Shown: positions 9,062 through 17,663 of the stretch, piece after piece
Position numbering within the stretch: position 1 is the stretch's first letter
Layout: every line of letters starts with the position of its first letter
Origin: Rhabdobacter roseus
GTDB lineage: Bacteria > Bacteroidota > Bacteroidia > Cytophagales > Spirosomataceae
Assembly (NCBI RefSeq): GCF_014202275.1
Contig: NZ_JACHGF010000012.1
Coordinates: 1 to 64,000 of the forward strand
Direction: 5' to 3'
Length of the DNA stretch: 64,000 nucleotides
The notes under the pieces: generated by a model
Told to the model about the DNA's origin: nothing
Database searches by the model: none
Seen by the model: the letters and a program-made list of their open reading frames with translations, nothing else
Position numbers and translations under genes: made by a program

Positions 9062-9955
9062 CTAGCGTTCGTATTTTTGAAAAAGGTGATAGGCCCGACG
9101 CAAGTCGTCCTCCAGGGTAGTTTGATCCAGGGGTGGGGCCATCTCCACCAGCAGGTACCCCTGGTAGCCGTGGGCGAGCATCCGCTCCACCACGCCCGCG
9201 TTGTCGGTGACGCCCTCCCCAAACCGCACCACCTTGTGAATACCCTTTCGCTCGGTATCTTTGAGGTCGATGTGCAAAATGCGGGAATGAAAACGCTCCA
9301 CGACTTCGTACAAGTCCACGTTGGCCCCGTCGAAGTGAGCGTTGTCCATGCACATACCCACGTTGGGTGAGGCAATGGCACTGAATACCCGGTCGTAGTC
9401 GGCGATGGTTTCCAGGTTGTTATTGGCGTGATTTTCCACCAAAATAAGCATGTCCATTTCCTCGGCGGCGGGCGCGAGCTCCTTAAGTACCTGGATCACG
9501 GCGTCTAGCCCGCCCTCCTGGCCGCGCCCGGCCCCGGTGAATTTCACCCGCCTACAGCCCAATTGCCGAGCGGCTTCCATGTTCCAGAGCTTATGGGTCA
9601 CGTCCTTGATGACGTTGCCCGACGCCCCAAACGAACTGCCCTGCACGCAGATGGGCGTCAGGCCGTGCTTTTTACAGCGGACTTTGATGCTCCGAATGCC
9701 CGTGGGGGTGAGGTTACGGGCGTACCAGCAATTGAACTCCACGTTTTTGAAAGGTAGTTTGGGGATGATTTCAAACGCCCGCTCAAAGTTCAGATCGCCG
9801 AAGCCGTCGCAGGTGATGGTAGCAATGGCCAGCTCTACCTTCTTTTTTTTCGCCTTGGGGGTACTTGCTACCAGCTCGGGGCTTAGGAGCGAAGTACCAG
9901 CCAGGCCCAGGCTGGCGGTTTTGATAAAATCCCGACGGGACGATTCCTGCTGCAT
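9062..9955 (-). CDS. Tat-exported sugar phosphate isomerase/epimerase-like TIM barrel
   Basis: The 297-aa product begins with a twin-arginine signal (SSRRDFIKTASLGLAG), so it is folded in the cytoplasm and exported. The rest is a xylose-isomerase-like TIM barrel (AP endonuclease 2 superfamily): metal-ligand-type motifs include ILVENHANN, GMCMDNAHFDG and ILHIDLKD, the usual Glu/Asp/His set. Homologues convert or epimerise sugars, inositols or keto-sugars. Only 9 bp separate it from the 879-aa cytochrome gene downstream, and 64 bp lie after the 1275-aa gene, so the three are likely co-transcribed in an extracytoplasmic sugar-modification pathway (inference). Confidence 0.88.
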   Translation of the reverse strand: MQQESSRRDFIKTASLGLAGTSLLSPELVASTPKAKKKKVELAIATITCDGFGDLNFERAFEIIPKLPFKNVEFNCWYARNLTPTGIRSIKVRCKKHGLTPICVQGSSFGASGNVIKDVTHKLWNMEAARQLGCRRVKFTGAGRGQEGGLDAVIQVLKELAPAAEEMDMLILVENHANNNLETIADYDRVFSAIASPNVGMCMDNAHFDGANVDLYEVVERFHSRILHIDLKDTERKGIHKVVRFGEGVTDNAGVVERMLAHGYQGYLLVEMAPPLDQTTLEDDLRRAYHLFQKYER

Positions 9956-10019
9956 AGTGTTGAGTTTGTGTTTTTATCCAATGGTAAAGAGCTTATAAAC
10001 CACCTCCCCGCCAACGACC

Positions 10020-13000
10020 CTAGGGTAAAGGTACCTGGGCGGTGGTGCGGAGGTAGGCCACCAGGTTTTTGATTTCGGTGTCGGTGAGGGGCTCCAGCAG
10101 GCCGGTGGGCATCATGGAGGTGGGCGTTACCTCGCGCGTTTGTACCTCCGACTTATTGATCACCACGGCGTCCTGGCCCACGATGCGTAGCGTCAGCTGC
10201 CGCTCGGTTTCCTTGGCCACGTTACCCACGTAGGTACGTCCGTCGCGGGTCGTGACCACCACCATTTTGTAGTCGTCCTGGATTTCGCCGCTGGGGTCCA
10301 GGATGTTGCTGAGCAGGTAGTCGAGGTTGGCGCGGTTGGAGCCGGTAATGTCGGGCCCCAGAGTACCTCCTTCGCCGTACATGCGGTGGCAGGGGCCGCA
10401 GGTTTGCTGGAAAAGTACCCTTCCCTGACGCGGATTGGCCTGGGCCAGGGCGGGCTCGGTGAGGAGCTTGCGGTAACGGCTGTAGGCTTTTTCGTCCAAC
10501 GCCACGTGGTCAATCGGCCCCCACACTTCCACGAAACCACTCCCGACCACCCGGCGGAGCTGCCGCGCCAGGTAAACGGGGACGTCGCGCTTGGGTACCT
10601 CGTTTTTGGCAATGGCCTGCGTGAGCAGCCAGCCGTAGCGGGGGCGCGAGGCCAGCGCCTGCACGGCTTCCGCTTTTTCGGCCGGGCTGAACGTGGGGTA
10701 GTTGGCCAGAAGTAGTTTGCCCAGCGGCTCGTGGTCGTAGCCCGCCACCGCCCGAATGGCGTCCAGCCGTAGCCCGGCGTCCTGCAGCAGGGTAGGTAGT
10801 TCTTTGAGGAGTTCCGGCCGCTGCTGCGCCGTCAGGGCTTGCAAAGCTTTACGCCGCTGCTCCAGGGGTACTTTGGGGTCTTTCAATGTCGTCAGGTACT
10901 GGCCCGCCGCCTCGGTGTCGCCAAAGTGCTGCGCCAGCTCCAGGGCCAGCTGGGCGGTGGGGGCGTCGGACTGCCGCAGGCTGGCGTACACGGTTTTCCA
11001 GTTGGCGGGGGCCTTCAGGTCGGAGCGGCCTTCGAGGCCGTCGCGCATCCCGGCCAGCAGGCTGGGCAGGGCTTTGGGTTTTTGGCCCAGGGCCGCTACC
11101 AGGGTTTCGGTGGCGTTGGCGTCGACCGCCCGGCGGGCCACCAACTGGGCCAGTAGGGGTATTTCGCTCCGGGAGGCCAGTTGCAGGGCGCGGGCTGGAT
11201 TTTCGGCGACCAGCGGCTCCAGGCCGTACCAGATCATCTTGGGTAGGTTGTGGTCCTGGGCGTCTTCGCCGTGGGCCATCAGGGCGCTAGCCAGCTCCCA
11301 GCGCGCGGCGACGGGGAGTCGCTGCAGGGCCGAGGCCAGGTACAGCCGCACCACGGGCGAGGGGTCGGTATGGGCCAGTTGGGTCATTTTAGCCAGTACC
11401 TGCGCCGAAGGTACCTGGCTTTCCCCCAAAAACTGCACGGCCCAGGCCCGGACGTGGGCGTCGCGGTCGGTGAGGGCTTCCAGGAGTTGCTGGTTGCTGA
11501 GGCCGTTGGTCACGTGCAGGGCCCAGAACGCCCGCAGTCGCCAGTCGGGGTTGGCGTGGGTGCGGTACAGGGTACGAAGGGCGGCGTGGGTACCGGCGCG
11601 TAGTTTGCCCTGCGCGGCGCGGTGCTGCAGGATAAGCCGCGCCCGGCGGGCGTGCCACTCGCTGGGGCTGGTTTGGAGCTCGACGAGCTGGGCGTCGGGT
11701 AGTTTGCTCAGGTCAGCGTAGCGATTTTTCCAGTTTTGGGCCAATGACTTTTCGGGCATGATTCTATAAATACGTCCCGTTTCCTGCTGAAGTACCTCCG
11801 AGCCGCAGATGTCGGCATCGTGCCAGTCGAGTACGTACAAGCCCCCTTCTGGCCCGATCTCCAGGCTGAAACCTACCCACTGGGCGTTGTTGGCCAGCAG
11901 GAAGTCTTGCCCGTGCTGGGCCGTAAAGCCCGAGCCCTGGGGTGTCAGCACGTCCGATAGCACGGCGTGCTCGTGGATGTTGGCCATAAAGATCCGTCCG
12001 CGCTGCTCGGCCGGGAAAGCATCCGACTGGTAGATGCGCGCCCCGCCGTGGGCTGAGCGGTGGCTGTGGTCGGCGATGGTCTTGATGTCCTGGTACACGT
12101 AGGGATTAAAATGCTGCCCGCCCTGGCGGTGGTAGATACCGCCCGGTACCACGTGCCAGAGGTGCGGAATGACGCAAGCCGAAATAAAGAGCTGCCCCTT
12201 GGCGTCGTAGTCAATACCCCACGGATTGCTGAAACCGTGCGCTACAACCTCGAAAATGTCTTTGGTAGGATGGTACCGCCACACGCCGCCGTTGATGTCG
12301 ACGCCCTCTCCTTGCAGGATGTCCTCGGGGAAAGCGTCTTTGTGCCGGTAGAGCCGCCCCTTGCCCGTGGGTTTGCGTACTTTGGAGGGCGTGGCGAAGC
12401 CCTGGCAGCCGTAGAGCCAGCCGTCAGGACCCCAGTGGAAGCTGTTGAGGGTTTCGTGGCGGTCGCGGATGCCCCAGCCCGTGAGGCGTACTTCAATGTT
12501 ATCTACATCGGCTTTGTCGTCGTGGTTGCGGTCGGGCACGAAGAGCAGGTTGGGCGGAGCACCCACAAATACCCCGTCGAAGCCCACGGCCAGCGCCGCC
12601 GGAAAGGCGATGCCTTCCAGGAATACCTTGCGGCTGTCGGCCACGCCGTCGCCGTTGGTATCTTCCAGGATCAGGATACGGCTGTCGCCCGCGTTGGAGA
12701 AACCCTTCCCGCGCGCCTCGTAGTCGCGGTTTTCGGCCACCCAGAGGCGGCCGCGGTCGTCCCAGCAAAAGGCCATCGGCTGGGTGATCATCGGCTCGGC
12801 GGCCCAGGCGTTGACGGTATAGCCCGGCTGGGCGGTCATGGCGGCTACGGCTTCCTGCGGCGTGAGGAACTTGGCCTCGCGGCCTTCCTTCTGGGCCAGC
12901 TGCCAGAGCGCCACCGTGGAGTACATGGAGTTGTTGCCCGCATACTCTCCCCAGGCTTTGGTCAGCGCCACGTCGTTGAGCTCGCCGGTGTAGGCCACCA

Positions 13001-13847
13001 CCTGGTGCCGAATGGTTTCGGTTTCGCCTTTTTTGATGTGCCAGTCGCCCGAGCGGGCGCGGGCGGGGCCTACGCCCAGCTGGTTATCCACCCGCCAGGT
13101 TTGGGGGTACCCTTTGTTTTCGGGGTGGTCGAAAATGGCCACGTGGGCCAGGTCGTCGCGGCCCGCTACCTGCATGGCTACGTCTACCCACATAGCGCGC
13201 TGGCCTTCGGCCTTTTCGTTGCGTTGTCGGGCGGCGTTGATCACCTCTCCCCGGATCCCCTCTTTCCACGGCATCCGCAGGAACAACCCGCCGTAATCGT
13301 ACTTACCTATAGTGATATCCGTTAGCGCCTCGCCGTTCCATTCCAGGTCGAGCAGGAAGCGCCCGTCTTTTTCGCGCAGCGCCCAGTCCTGCGTTTCGCG
13401 CAGCACGGGCTGGCCTTTATCGTCCAGCAGGTCGTACACGGTTTGCCACTTCACCACGCTGCCCGAGTCTTCCACTACCGTAGCTGACACGCGCCGCCAG
13501 TAGTCGCCCTGCGGATTGTGAAAATAATCGCGACCGTTGACGCGCGTGTAGCCCCAGTAGAGGCCCGTCTGGTGCTTGTGGTGGCCGGGGCTGTACTCCG
13601 TAAGTACCCCTTTGCCGTCGGGGGCGGCGATGGGGTGCAGGTAGGGGCGGAAGTCCGGGCGGGCGTGTTGGGTCACGATGGGTTCGGTTTGGCCGGCGCG
13701 GTAGATGGCGATGGTACCCGCGGCCGCGTCCTGCCGGACGCGCAGGGTACTTTCTTCGGGAAGTACGAACGAAGAAGCGGTTTTCCGGCTTTCGGGCGAA
13801 AGCTGGGTGATCAGGAGCGTCAGGAGCCAAAGGAGCGGTCGGGACAT
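10020..13847 (-). CDS. DUF6807 (PmoA-like) fused to PVC-type propeller-HEAT-cytochrome c
   Basis: This 1275-aa multidomain protein has a signal peptide at about 1-20. Residues 40-310 match DUF6807 (PmoA-like), with motifs YLHPIAAPDGKGVLTEYSPG, HHKHQTGLYWGYT and DYGGLFLRMPW. Residues about 330-720 form a PVC-type beta-propeller with calcium-like loops (DTNGDGVADSRKV, DRNHDDKADVDN). HEAT-like repeats run from about 760 to 1110. A cytochrome c domain follows with CGPCH near 1150-1154 and probable heme methionine in SMMPTGLLEPL. In many genomes DUF6807 proteins are separate from CxxCH proteins, so the fusion links the two functions physically. It probably leads an operon with the TIM-barrel and 879-aa genes. 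Catalysis has not been shown. Confidence 0.88.
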   Translation of the reverse strand: MSRPLLWLLTLLITQLSPESRKTASSFVLPEESTLRVRQDAAAGTIAIYRAGQTEPIVTQHARPDFRPYLHPIAAPDGKGVLTEYSPGHHKHQTGLYWGYTRVNGRDYFHNPQGDYWRRVSATVVEDSGSVVKWQTVYDLLDDKGQPVLRETQDWALREKDGRFLLDLEWNGEALTDITIGKYDYGGLFLRMPWKEGIRGEVINAARQRNEKAEGQRAMWVDVAMQVAGRDDLAHVAIFDHPENKGYPQTWRVDNQLGVGPARARSGDWHIKKGETETIRHQVVAYTGELNDVALTKAWGEYAGNNSMYSTVALWQLAQKEGREAKFLTPQEAVAAMTAQPGYTVNAWAAEPMITQPMAFCWDDRGRLWVAENRDYEARGKGFSNAGDSRILILEDTNGDGVADSRKVFLEGIAFPAALAVGFDGVFVGAPPNLLFVPDRNHDDKADVDNIEVRLTGWGIRDRHETLNSFHWGPDGWLYGCQGFATPSKVRKPTGKGRLYRHKDAFPEDILQGEGVDINGGVWRYHPTKDIFEVVAHGFSNPWGIDYDAKGQLFISACVIPHLWHVVPGGIYHRQGGQHFNPYVYQDIKTIADHSHRSAHGGARIYQSDAFPAEQRGRIFMANIHEHAVLSDVLTPQGSGFTAQHGQDFLLANNAQWVGFSLEIGPEGGLYVLDWHDADICGSEVLQQETGRIYRIMPEKSLAQNWKNRYADLSKLPDAQLVELQTSPSEWHARRARLILQHRAAQGKLRAGTHAALRTLYRTHANPDWRLRAFWALHVTNGLSNQQLLEALTDRDAHVRAWAVQFLGESQVPSAQVLAKMTQLAHTDPSPVVRLYLASALQRLPVAARWELASALMAHGEDAQDHNLPKMIWYGLEPLVAENPARALQLASRSEIPLLAQLVARRAVDANATETLVAALGQKPKALPSLLAGMRDGLEGRSDLKAPANWKTVYASLRQSDAPTAQLALELAQHFGDTEAAGQYLTTLKDPKVPLEQRRKALQALTAQQRPELLKELPTLLQDAGLRLDAIRAVAGYDHEPLGKLLLANYPTFSPAEKAEAVQALASRPRYGWLLTQAIAKNEVPKRDVPVYLARQLRRVVGSGFVEVWGPIDHVALDEKAYSRYRKLLTEPALAQANPRQGRVLFQQTCGPCHRMYGEGGTLGPDITGSNRANLDYLLSNILDPSGEIQDDYKMVVVTTRDGRTYVGNVAKETERQLTLRIVGQDAVVINKSEVQTREVTPTSMMPTGLLEPLTDTEIKNLVAYLRTTAQVPLP

Positions 13848-13947
13848 AGGTACGGGCTGAGGGTGAATGTACTATAAAGTACCCCACGTACCTTTTTTAA
13901 CCATTTGGTACTGATCAACTAGTTCCTGGTAAGAAAGAAAGTACCTT

Positions 13948-14463
13948 CTAGCCCGCGTTCGCTTGTTTTTTGAAGTACCGGATCATGCTGCCGTAGTCCA
14001 TGTGCATGGCCAGGCCCTGGATACACTGGGCGATTCGCTTGGCCTTGGTCGCGGGTGTTTTGGCGCTTTCCACCCATTTGGAGAAATAATTTTGGTGGCC
14101 TTTGGTGAGCTGATTGAAAAATTCCAGCGCCCGCGGCTCGTCCTGGAGGCATTCGAGGAGGTCGTCGGAGAGGGCCACGGGCGAATGATCCACTTCCAGC
14201 GCTACTGCCACGATGGCGCCTTCCTGTTTGCGGAGCGCCCGGCGCATGGTACCGTTGACGGGCAGGATAAAACCGCCGTCGCCCATCGGGAGCAGCGCGA
14301 CCTGCGCCAGGGGGTACTTGTCCAAGGTACCTTTGACCCGGTAGATGATCCGGACGCCGGGGTTGAGTTCTTCGGCCAGGTGCGGTGGGATTTCCAGGTA
14401 CGTCCAGCCGGTTTTTTCGCCCTTTTGTTCAAATTTCCGAAGGGTAGTGGTAAAGTGGATCAT
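13948..14463 (-). CDS. YdeI/OmpD-associated family protein with DUF1905 domain
   Basis: The 171-aa product has an N-terminal DUF1905 beta-barrel domain (FTTTLRKFEQKGEKTGWTYL at the start, then GTLDKYPLAQVALLPMGDGG) and a C-terminal helical YdeI/OmpD-associated domain (LECLQDEPRALEFFNQLTKG, ESAKTPATKAKRIAQC). Proteins with this pair are widespread, small and cytoplasmic. Some are annotated as bacteriocin-protection proteins, but their biochemical role is not established. It lies 100 bp upstream of the DUF6807 fusion on the same strand but shows no functional link to it. Confidence 0.85.
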   Translation of the reverse strand: MIHFTTTLRKFEQKGEKTGWTYLEIPPHLAEELNPGVRIIYRVKGTLDKYPLAQVALLPMGDGGFILPVNGTMRRALRKQEGAIVAVALEVDHSPVALSDDLLECLQDEPRALEFFNQLTKGHQNYFSKWVESAKTPATKAKRIAQCIQGLAMHMDYGSMIRYFKKQANAG

Positions 14464-14856
14464 GGTGTTATTGGCTTAACCTCATCCCCAACCCTTCTCC
14501 TTCATAGGAGAAGGGGGTTATTGTAATTGGTAAGGGAGGGCTTTTTTGAAAAAATGGGTTGTTACATTTTAATAGTTTAACTTGAGCTATAGGCTTCATG
14601 GCCGCGTAGCGGTCGAATGTGTGTAGCAAAATGAGCTCATTGACAGATCCCGCGTATTATCAATCATCTAATCCCATCACTCACGTTGAGTTTATCTTTT
14701 CAAAGCTAGGTCAAAAGTACCTGACTGCTGCCATAAATAAGCCATTTTTGCGGTAATCATATTTTCCACAACGCAGAGAAGAAGTACCCCCTCCGCCCCA
14801 TGCCCCATGCCCTCTGCCCCACGCCCCGTACCCCACGCCCCATGCCCTCTGCCCCA
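14464..14856. other. 393-bp non-coding gap with two repeat elements
   Basis: No gene is supported. The gap contains a 9-bp perfect hairpin at 14492-14515, two AAGTACC motifs, and a C-rich repeat block at 14784-14857 that runs into the stop codon of the glycosidase gene. The centre (14530-14760) is AT-rich without recognisable features. Confidence 0.6.
14492..14515. repeat. Palindromic CCCTTCTCC hairpin
   Basis: CCCTTCTCC (14492-14500) and GGAGAAGGG (14507-14515) pair perfectly around the loop TTCATA. It sits in a gap after no gene end on the plus strand, so it resembles a dispersed palindromic element more than a terminator. Only one copy is seen in this window. Confidence 0.5.
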
Positions 14857-14857
14857 C
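14784..14857. repeat. C-rich tandem repeat (GCCCCATGCCCTCTGC family)
   Basis: The 21-nt unit beginning GCCCCATGCCCTCTGC occurs exactly at 14802-14822 and 14837-14857, giving a 35-nt period that includes GTACCCC. Shorter pieces of the same unit precede it. The second copy abuts the TAG stop of the glycosidase gene. A related element is at 45983-46099, so it is a dispersed family. Confidence 0.7.
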
Positions 14858-16983
14858 TACCGGTCGATGATCAGGCCGTCGTAGTCGGTGAGGGTACTTA
14901 GCTCCAGCTCCAGGTACCCGTCGGCCCAGCGGTGGGGGAGGGGGCGCTCCTGCTGCATGGAAAACACCCGGCTGGGCCGAAAAGCGCAGGCCAGCCGAAA
15001 CGTCAGATCCCGTACGGGCAGGGGTGCAAAGTAGGTATTGCCACTGAAACCCGTCAGGTTGATCAGGTGCAGGATCAGGCCGTCGTCGGCGTGGCGGGTA
15101 CTTGCCGTAGCAGCCAGGTTGTTGCCGTACTTCTGCAAAATCACCTCCACGCGCTCGGGGGCGTTGGTGGTGACGAGTTGGCGGGCTTCGGGGTAGAGGT
15201 AGTCGATGACATCCAGCAGGATATTCTTGTGCTGCTCGTAGCCGTGCAGGTAGTACAGCCGCCCCAGGTTGATGGGCAGGATCGCGGCCCTGGCCGAGCC
15301 GTGCTGCCTGATGCCCAGCGCGTGGTAGCCGGTGGGCTCGTGGCCGCCGATGATCTCGGGCGGTCCGGGGCGGCCTTTGCTCAGGATGGGTAGTTGCCGG
15401 GCGTCGGCTTCCGTCAGGTCGTAGAGGCTGAGGTTGAACTTCCAGAAAAGCATTTTTTGTTGCGCAAAGCGCTTGAAAATACGCTTGTCTTCGGGAACCA
15501 GGTAGTTGCCGCTGCCGTCGTGGTCGAGCTGCACGATCCGTGCCCCGAAGAGCTCCCGCAGTACGTCGGGCTGGTCGAAGAGCGTGCGGTTGGTGGCAAT
15601 CAGCGACGTACCCTGCCGCACGGCCTCGCGAAGTACCTGTACGGCCTCGGGCCGCAGGTAGGTGATGTCGGGCAGGAGCAGCAGCTGGTACTGCTTCACT
15701 TTTTCGGCCAGGTGGGGTAGTTGCGCGTCTTCCAGGATGTCAAACGGAATATGCGCTTCTTTGAGCATGAGTTGCAGGCCGCGGTACTCCTGCATGGGCA
15801 GGCCGCTGGGCCACGAGCCCGGCGCTACCAGGGCGATCTTAGCTACCGAAGCGTAACGCCCGTAGTAGGGCTCGTACTTACGGTGGTGGGCGTAAATTTT
15901 CTTAACGACCTCAAAATTGCGCTCGTCTTCGTAGCCACGCAGGTCGCCCATGAGGCTGATGTCCAGCCCGGAGCCGTTGGCGATGTTTTCGTAGAGCCGG
16001 ATGGCTACCTCCTCGGGCTCCACGGCGTTGTAGCGCGACTGAAACGAAATCTGCTGAATGCTGCTGTTGCTGATGACGTGGTTCGGGAAGGAATTCCCCG
16101 CGTTGCTCACGTTGTCGGAGGCGGAGTAGGGCCAGTAGGGCAGGCTGTTGGTTTGGGACTCGTGCCGGATGATGTCCACGTGGCGGTCCAGGTAGGTACA
16201 GATGGCCACCTGCGGGTTCTTGGCTTTGACCAGCTTGTGCAGCCGCTCCGACCAATCTTCGACCGTGAATTTCTTGAAATCGAGGTACTTCTGAAACACC
16301 GGGTCCGCCTTGTTTTCTTCCGTGGGCAGGGCCAGCCCGCCGCTGTAGTCGGCAAAGCGTTTTTGGTCGTAGGCGTTCTGGTCGATGCCGTGGTACTGGT
16401 CCTCGTAGGGGTTGCGTACCTGGTAACCAGGCATGTTCAGGAAAATGCCGTCGATGGGGTACTTGTCCAGTACCTCCCCGATGATCCGGAAGGCGCGGTC
16501 CTGCACGTAGGGCGCGTTGATAGACACCACGTACATGTCGGTATTGATGATGCGCTCGCCTTTCGGGGAAATATAGCACCAGTCGGGATGCGCTTTAAAG
16601 ATGGATTCATGGACCCGACTGAAGTCAAAGCGCACCATCACCCGGATGTTGGCCGCGTGGCACTTCCGGATCACCTCGCCGAGCATGTTATTGGGCTTCA
16701 GGTACGGATTGCGGTAGTGAAAGTCCAGCTCGGTGGGGTAGAAGGCCATGATGCCGCCCGCGTTGATGAGCAGGACGTTGGCCGAGCAGGCTTGCAGGTC
16801 TTGGAGCAGGGAGTCGGGGTTGAGCGTGGCGGCTTCGTAGGCCGGCAGGTTGGTCTGGATCAGCCGCAGGTTGTTTTGCTTCCACCAGGGGGTACCTGGG
16901 TTGGAAGGGGTACTTTTCTTCTGGGCCAACATCGGCAGCGGCAGCAGGAGCGCCAGCAGCAGCAAAACGGGGCGTTTTCTCAT
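14857..16983 (-). CDS. GHL6-type glycoside hydrolase-like protein, exported
   Basis: The 708-aa product has a clear signal peptide (RKRPVLLLLALLLPLPMLAQ). The first 350 residues match the hypothetical glycosyl hydrolase 6 (GHL6) TIM barrel: WWKQNNLRLIQTNLPAYEA, then NVLLINAGGIMAFYPTELDF, IRVMVRFDFSRVHE and PIDGIFLNMPGYQ. A Rossmann-like middle part (about 390-540) resembles the beta-galactosidase trimerisation/GATase-like fold, followed by a beta-sandwich C-terminus. The barrel is related to alpha-amylase and GH29-like enzymes. The substrate is probably a plant or algal glycan, but this is not determined. Its 3' end touches a C-rich repeat. Confidence 0.85.
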   Translation of the reverse strand: MRKRPVLLLLALLLPLPMLAQKKSTPSNPGTPWWKQNNLRLIQTNLPAYEAATLNPDSLLQDLQACSANVLLINAGGIMAFYPTELDFHYRNPYLKPNNMLGEVIRKCHAANIRVMVRFDFSRVHESIFKAHPDWCYISPKGERIINTDMYVVSINAPYVQDRAFRIIGEVLDKYPIDGIFLNMPGYQVRNPYEDQYHGIDQNAYDQKRFADYSGGLALPTEENKADPVFQKYLDFKKFTVEDWSERLHKLVKAKNPQVAICTYLDRHVDIIRHESQTNSLPYWPYSASDNVSNAGNSFPNHVISNSSIQQISFQSRYNAVEPEEVAIRLYENIANGSGLDISLMGDLRGYEDERNFEVVKKIYAHHRKYEPYYGRYASVAKIALVAPGSWPSGLPMQEYRGLQLMLKEAHIPFDILEDAQLPHLAEKVKQYQLLLLPDITYLRPEAVQVLREAVRQGTSLIATNRTLFDQPDVLRELFGARIVQLDHDGSGNYLVPEDKRIFKRFAQQKMLFWKFNLSLYDLTEADARQLPILSKGRPGPPEIIGGHEPTGYHALGIRQHGSARAAILPINLGRLYYLHGYEQHKNILLDVIDYLYPEARQLVTTNAPERVEVILQKYGNNLAATASTRHADDGLILHLINLTGFSGNTYFAPLPVRDLTFRLACAFRPSRVFSMQQERPLPHRWADGYLELELSTLTDYDGLIIDR

Positions 16984-17094
16984 CGTAGAGGTACTTGGGT
17001 ACTTCTACCAAAAAGTAGCTTTGGCCATTTACTACTGATCTTACTTCAAAAGGTAAGCTACGCAGGTACCTGGGCCGGGGAATTATTAACCAAT

Positions 17095-17122
17095 AAAAAA
17101 AGGCCGACGGGGAAGTCGGCCT
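17095..17122 (-). terminator. Intrinsic terminator of the Pro/Glu-rich gene
   Basis: AGGCCGAC (17101-17108) and GTCGGCCT (17115-17122) form an 8-bp GC-rich stem with a 6-nt loop. On the minus strand the stem is followed by a T-run (17095-17100). It lies 20 bp past the stop at 17143 and supports transcription of that small gene. Confidence 0.8.
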
Positions 17123-17142
17123 CTTGGGCAAAAATCAGGTTT

Positions 17143-17439
17143 TTATAACATCGGCGTATCCGGCTCCTGGCCCGGCACGGGGTCGGGGTCCAGCTCGGGA
17201 ATACCCGGCTCGATGGGTGGATTCTCCGGCTGCGGCTCAAAGGGCGGAATCTCGGGCTCGGGAATTACGGCTGGCGTTTCGTCCGGTGCGTCAGGGATAG
17301 GTACCCCCGTTTCGCCGGGCAGGACTGGATTTTCTTCGGGAATGCTGGGATTGTCAGGTCCCGGATATGGGTTCTGGCTCATGATCGTACGGTTTAGCGG
17401 TTTCTGGGAAAATGCAGGGCGTGGGTGTGGATTGTTCAT
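17143..17439 (-). CDS. Proline/glutamate-rich low-complexity mini-protein
   Basis: The family is not recognised. The 98-aa product is dominated by Pro, Glu and Asp (PEIPPFEPQPENPPIEPGI and similar), has no membrane segment and is probably disordered. Two starts are possible: 17439 (used here) or the internal Met at 17382 (MSQNPYPGPDNPSIPEENP), which begins where the acidic low-complexity region begins. A strong terminator right after the stop argues that the gene is real. A linker, spacer or wall-associated role cannot be judged from sequence. Confidence 0.6.
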   Translation of the reverse strand: MNNPHPRPAFSQKPLNRTIMSQNPYPGPDNPSIPEENPVLPGETGVPIPDAPDETPAVIPEPEIPPFEPQPENPPIEPGIPELDPDPVPGQEPDTPML

Positions 17440-17663
17440 GCAGTTGATTGTTTAAAATATCGTGCCTTGATTCGAAGAAGGACGAAAAGCTAGCGTTGGC
17501 TGGTCGTAGCCACCATCAGGAAGTACCCAAAAGCGCGGGTTGAAAGTACCCATCTGCCTGAAGTCAGTAGAGAAAGAGGATCCCCAGGCTTTTACAAGAA
17601 AATAAGCCTCGCTTTGGCGTAGTTTAGGAGGGGATTTCAATTTCACCAAAAATAATAAGCAGC

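Noticed and set aside
12060-13325. 421-codon plus-strand frame
   Set aside because: Antisense to the DUF6807-cytochrome fusion; its sequence is a low-complexity Val/Gly-rich mirror of the real gene.
15721-17148. 475-codon plus-strand frame
   Set aside because: Antisense to the GHL6 gene and without recognisable domains.
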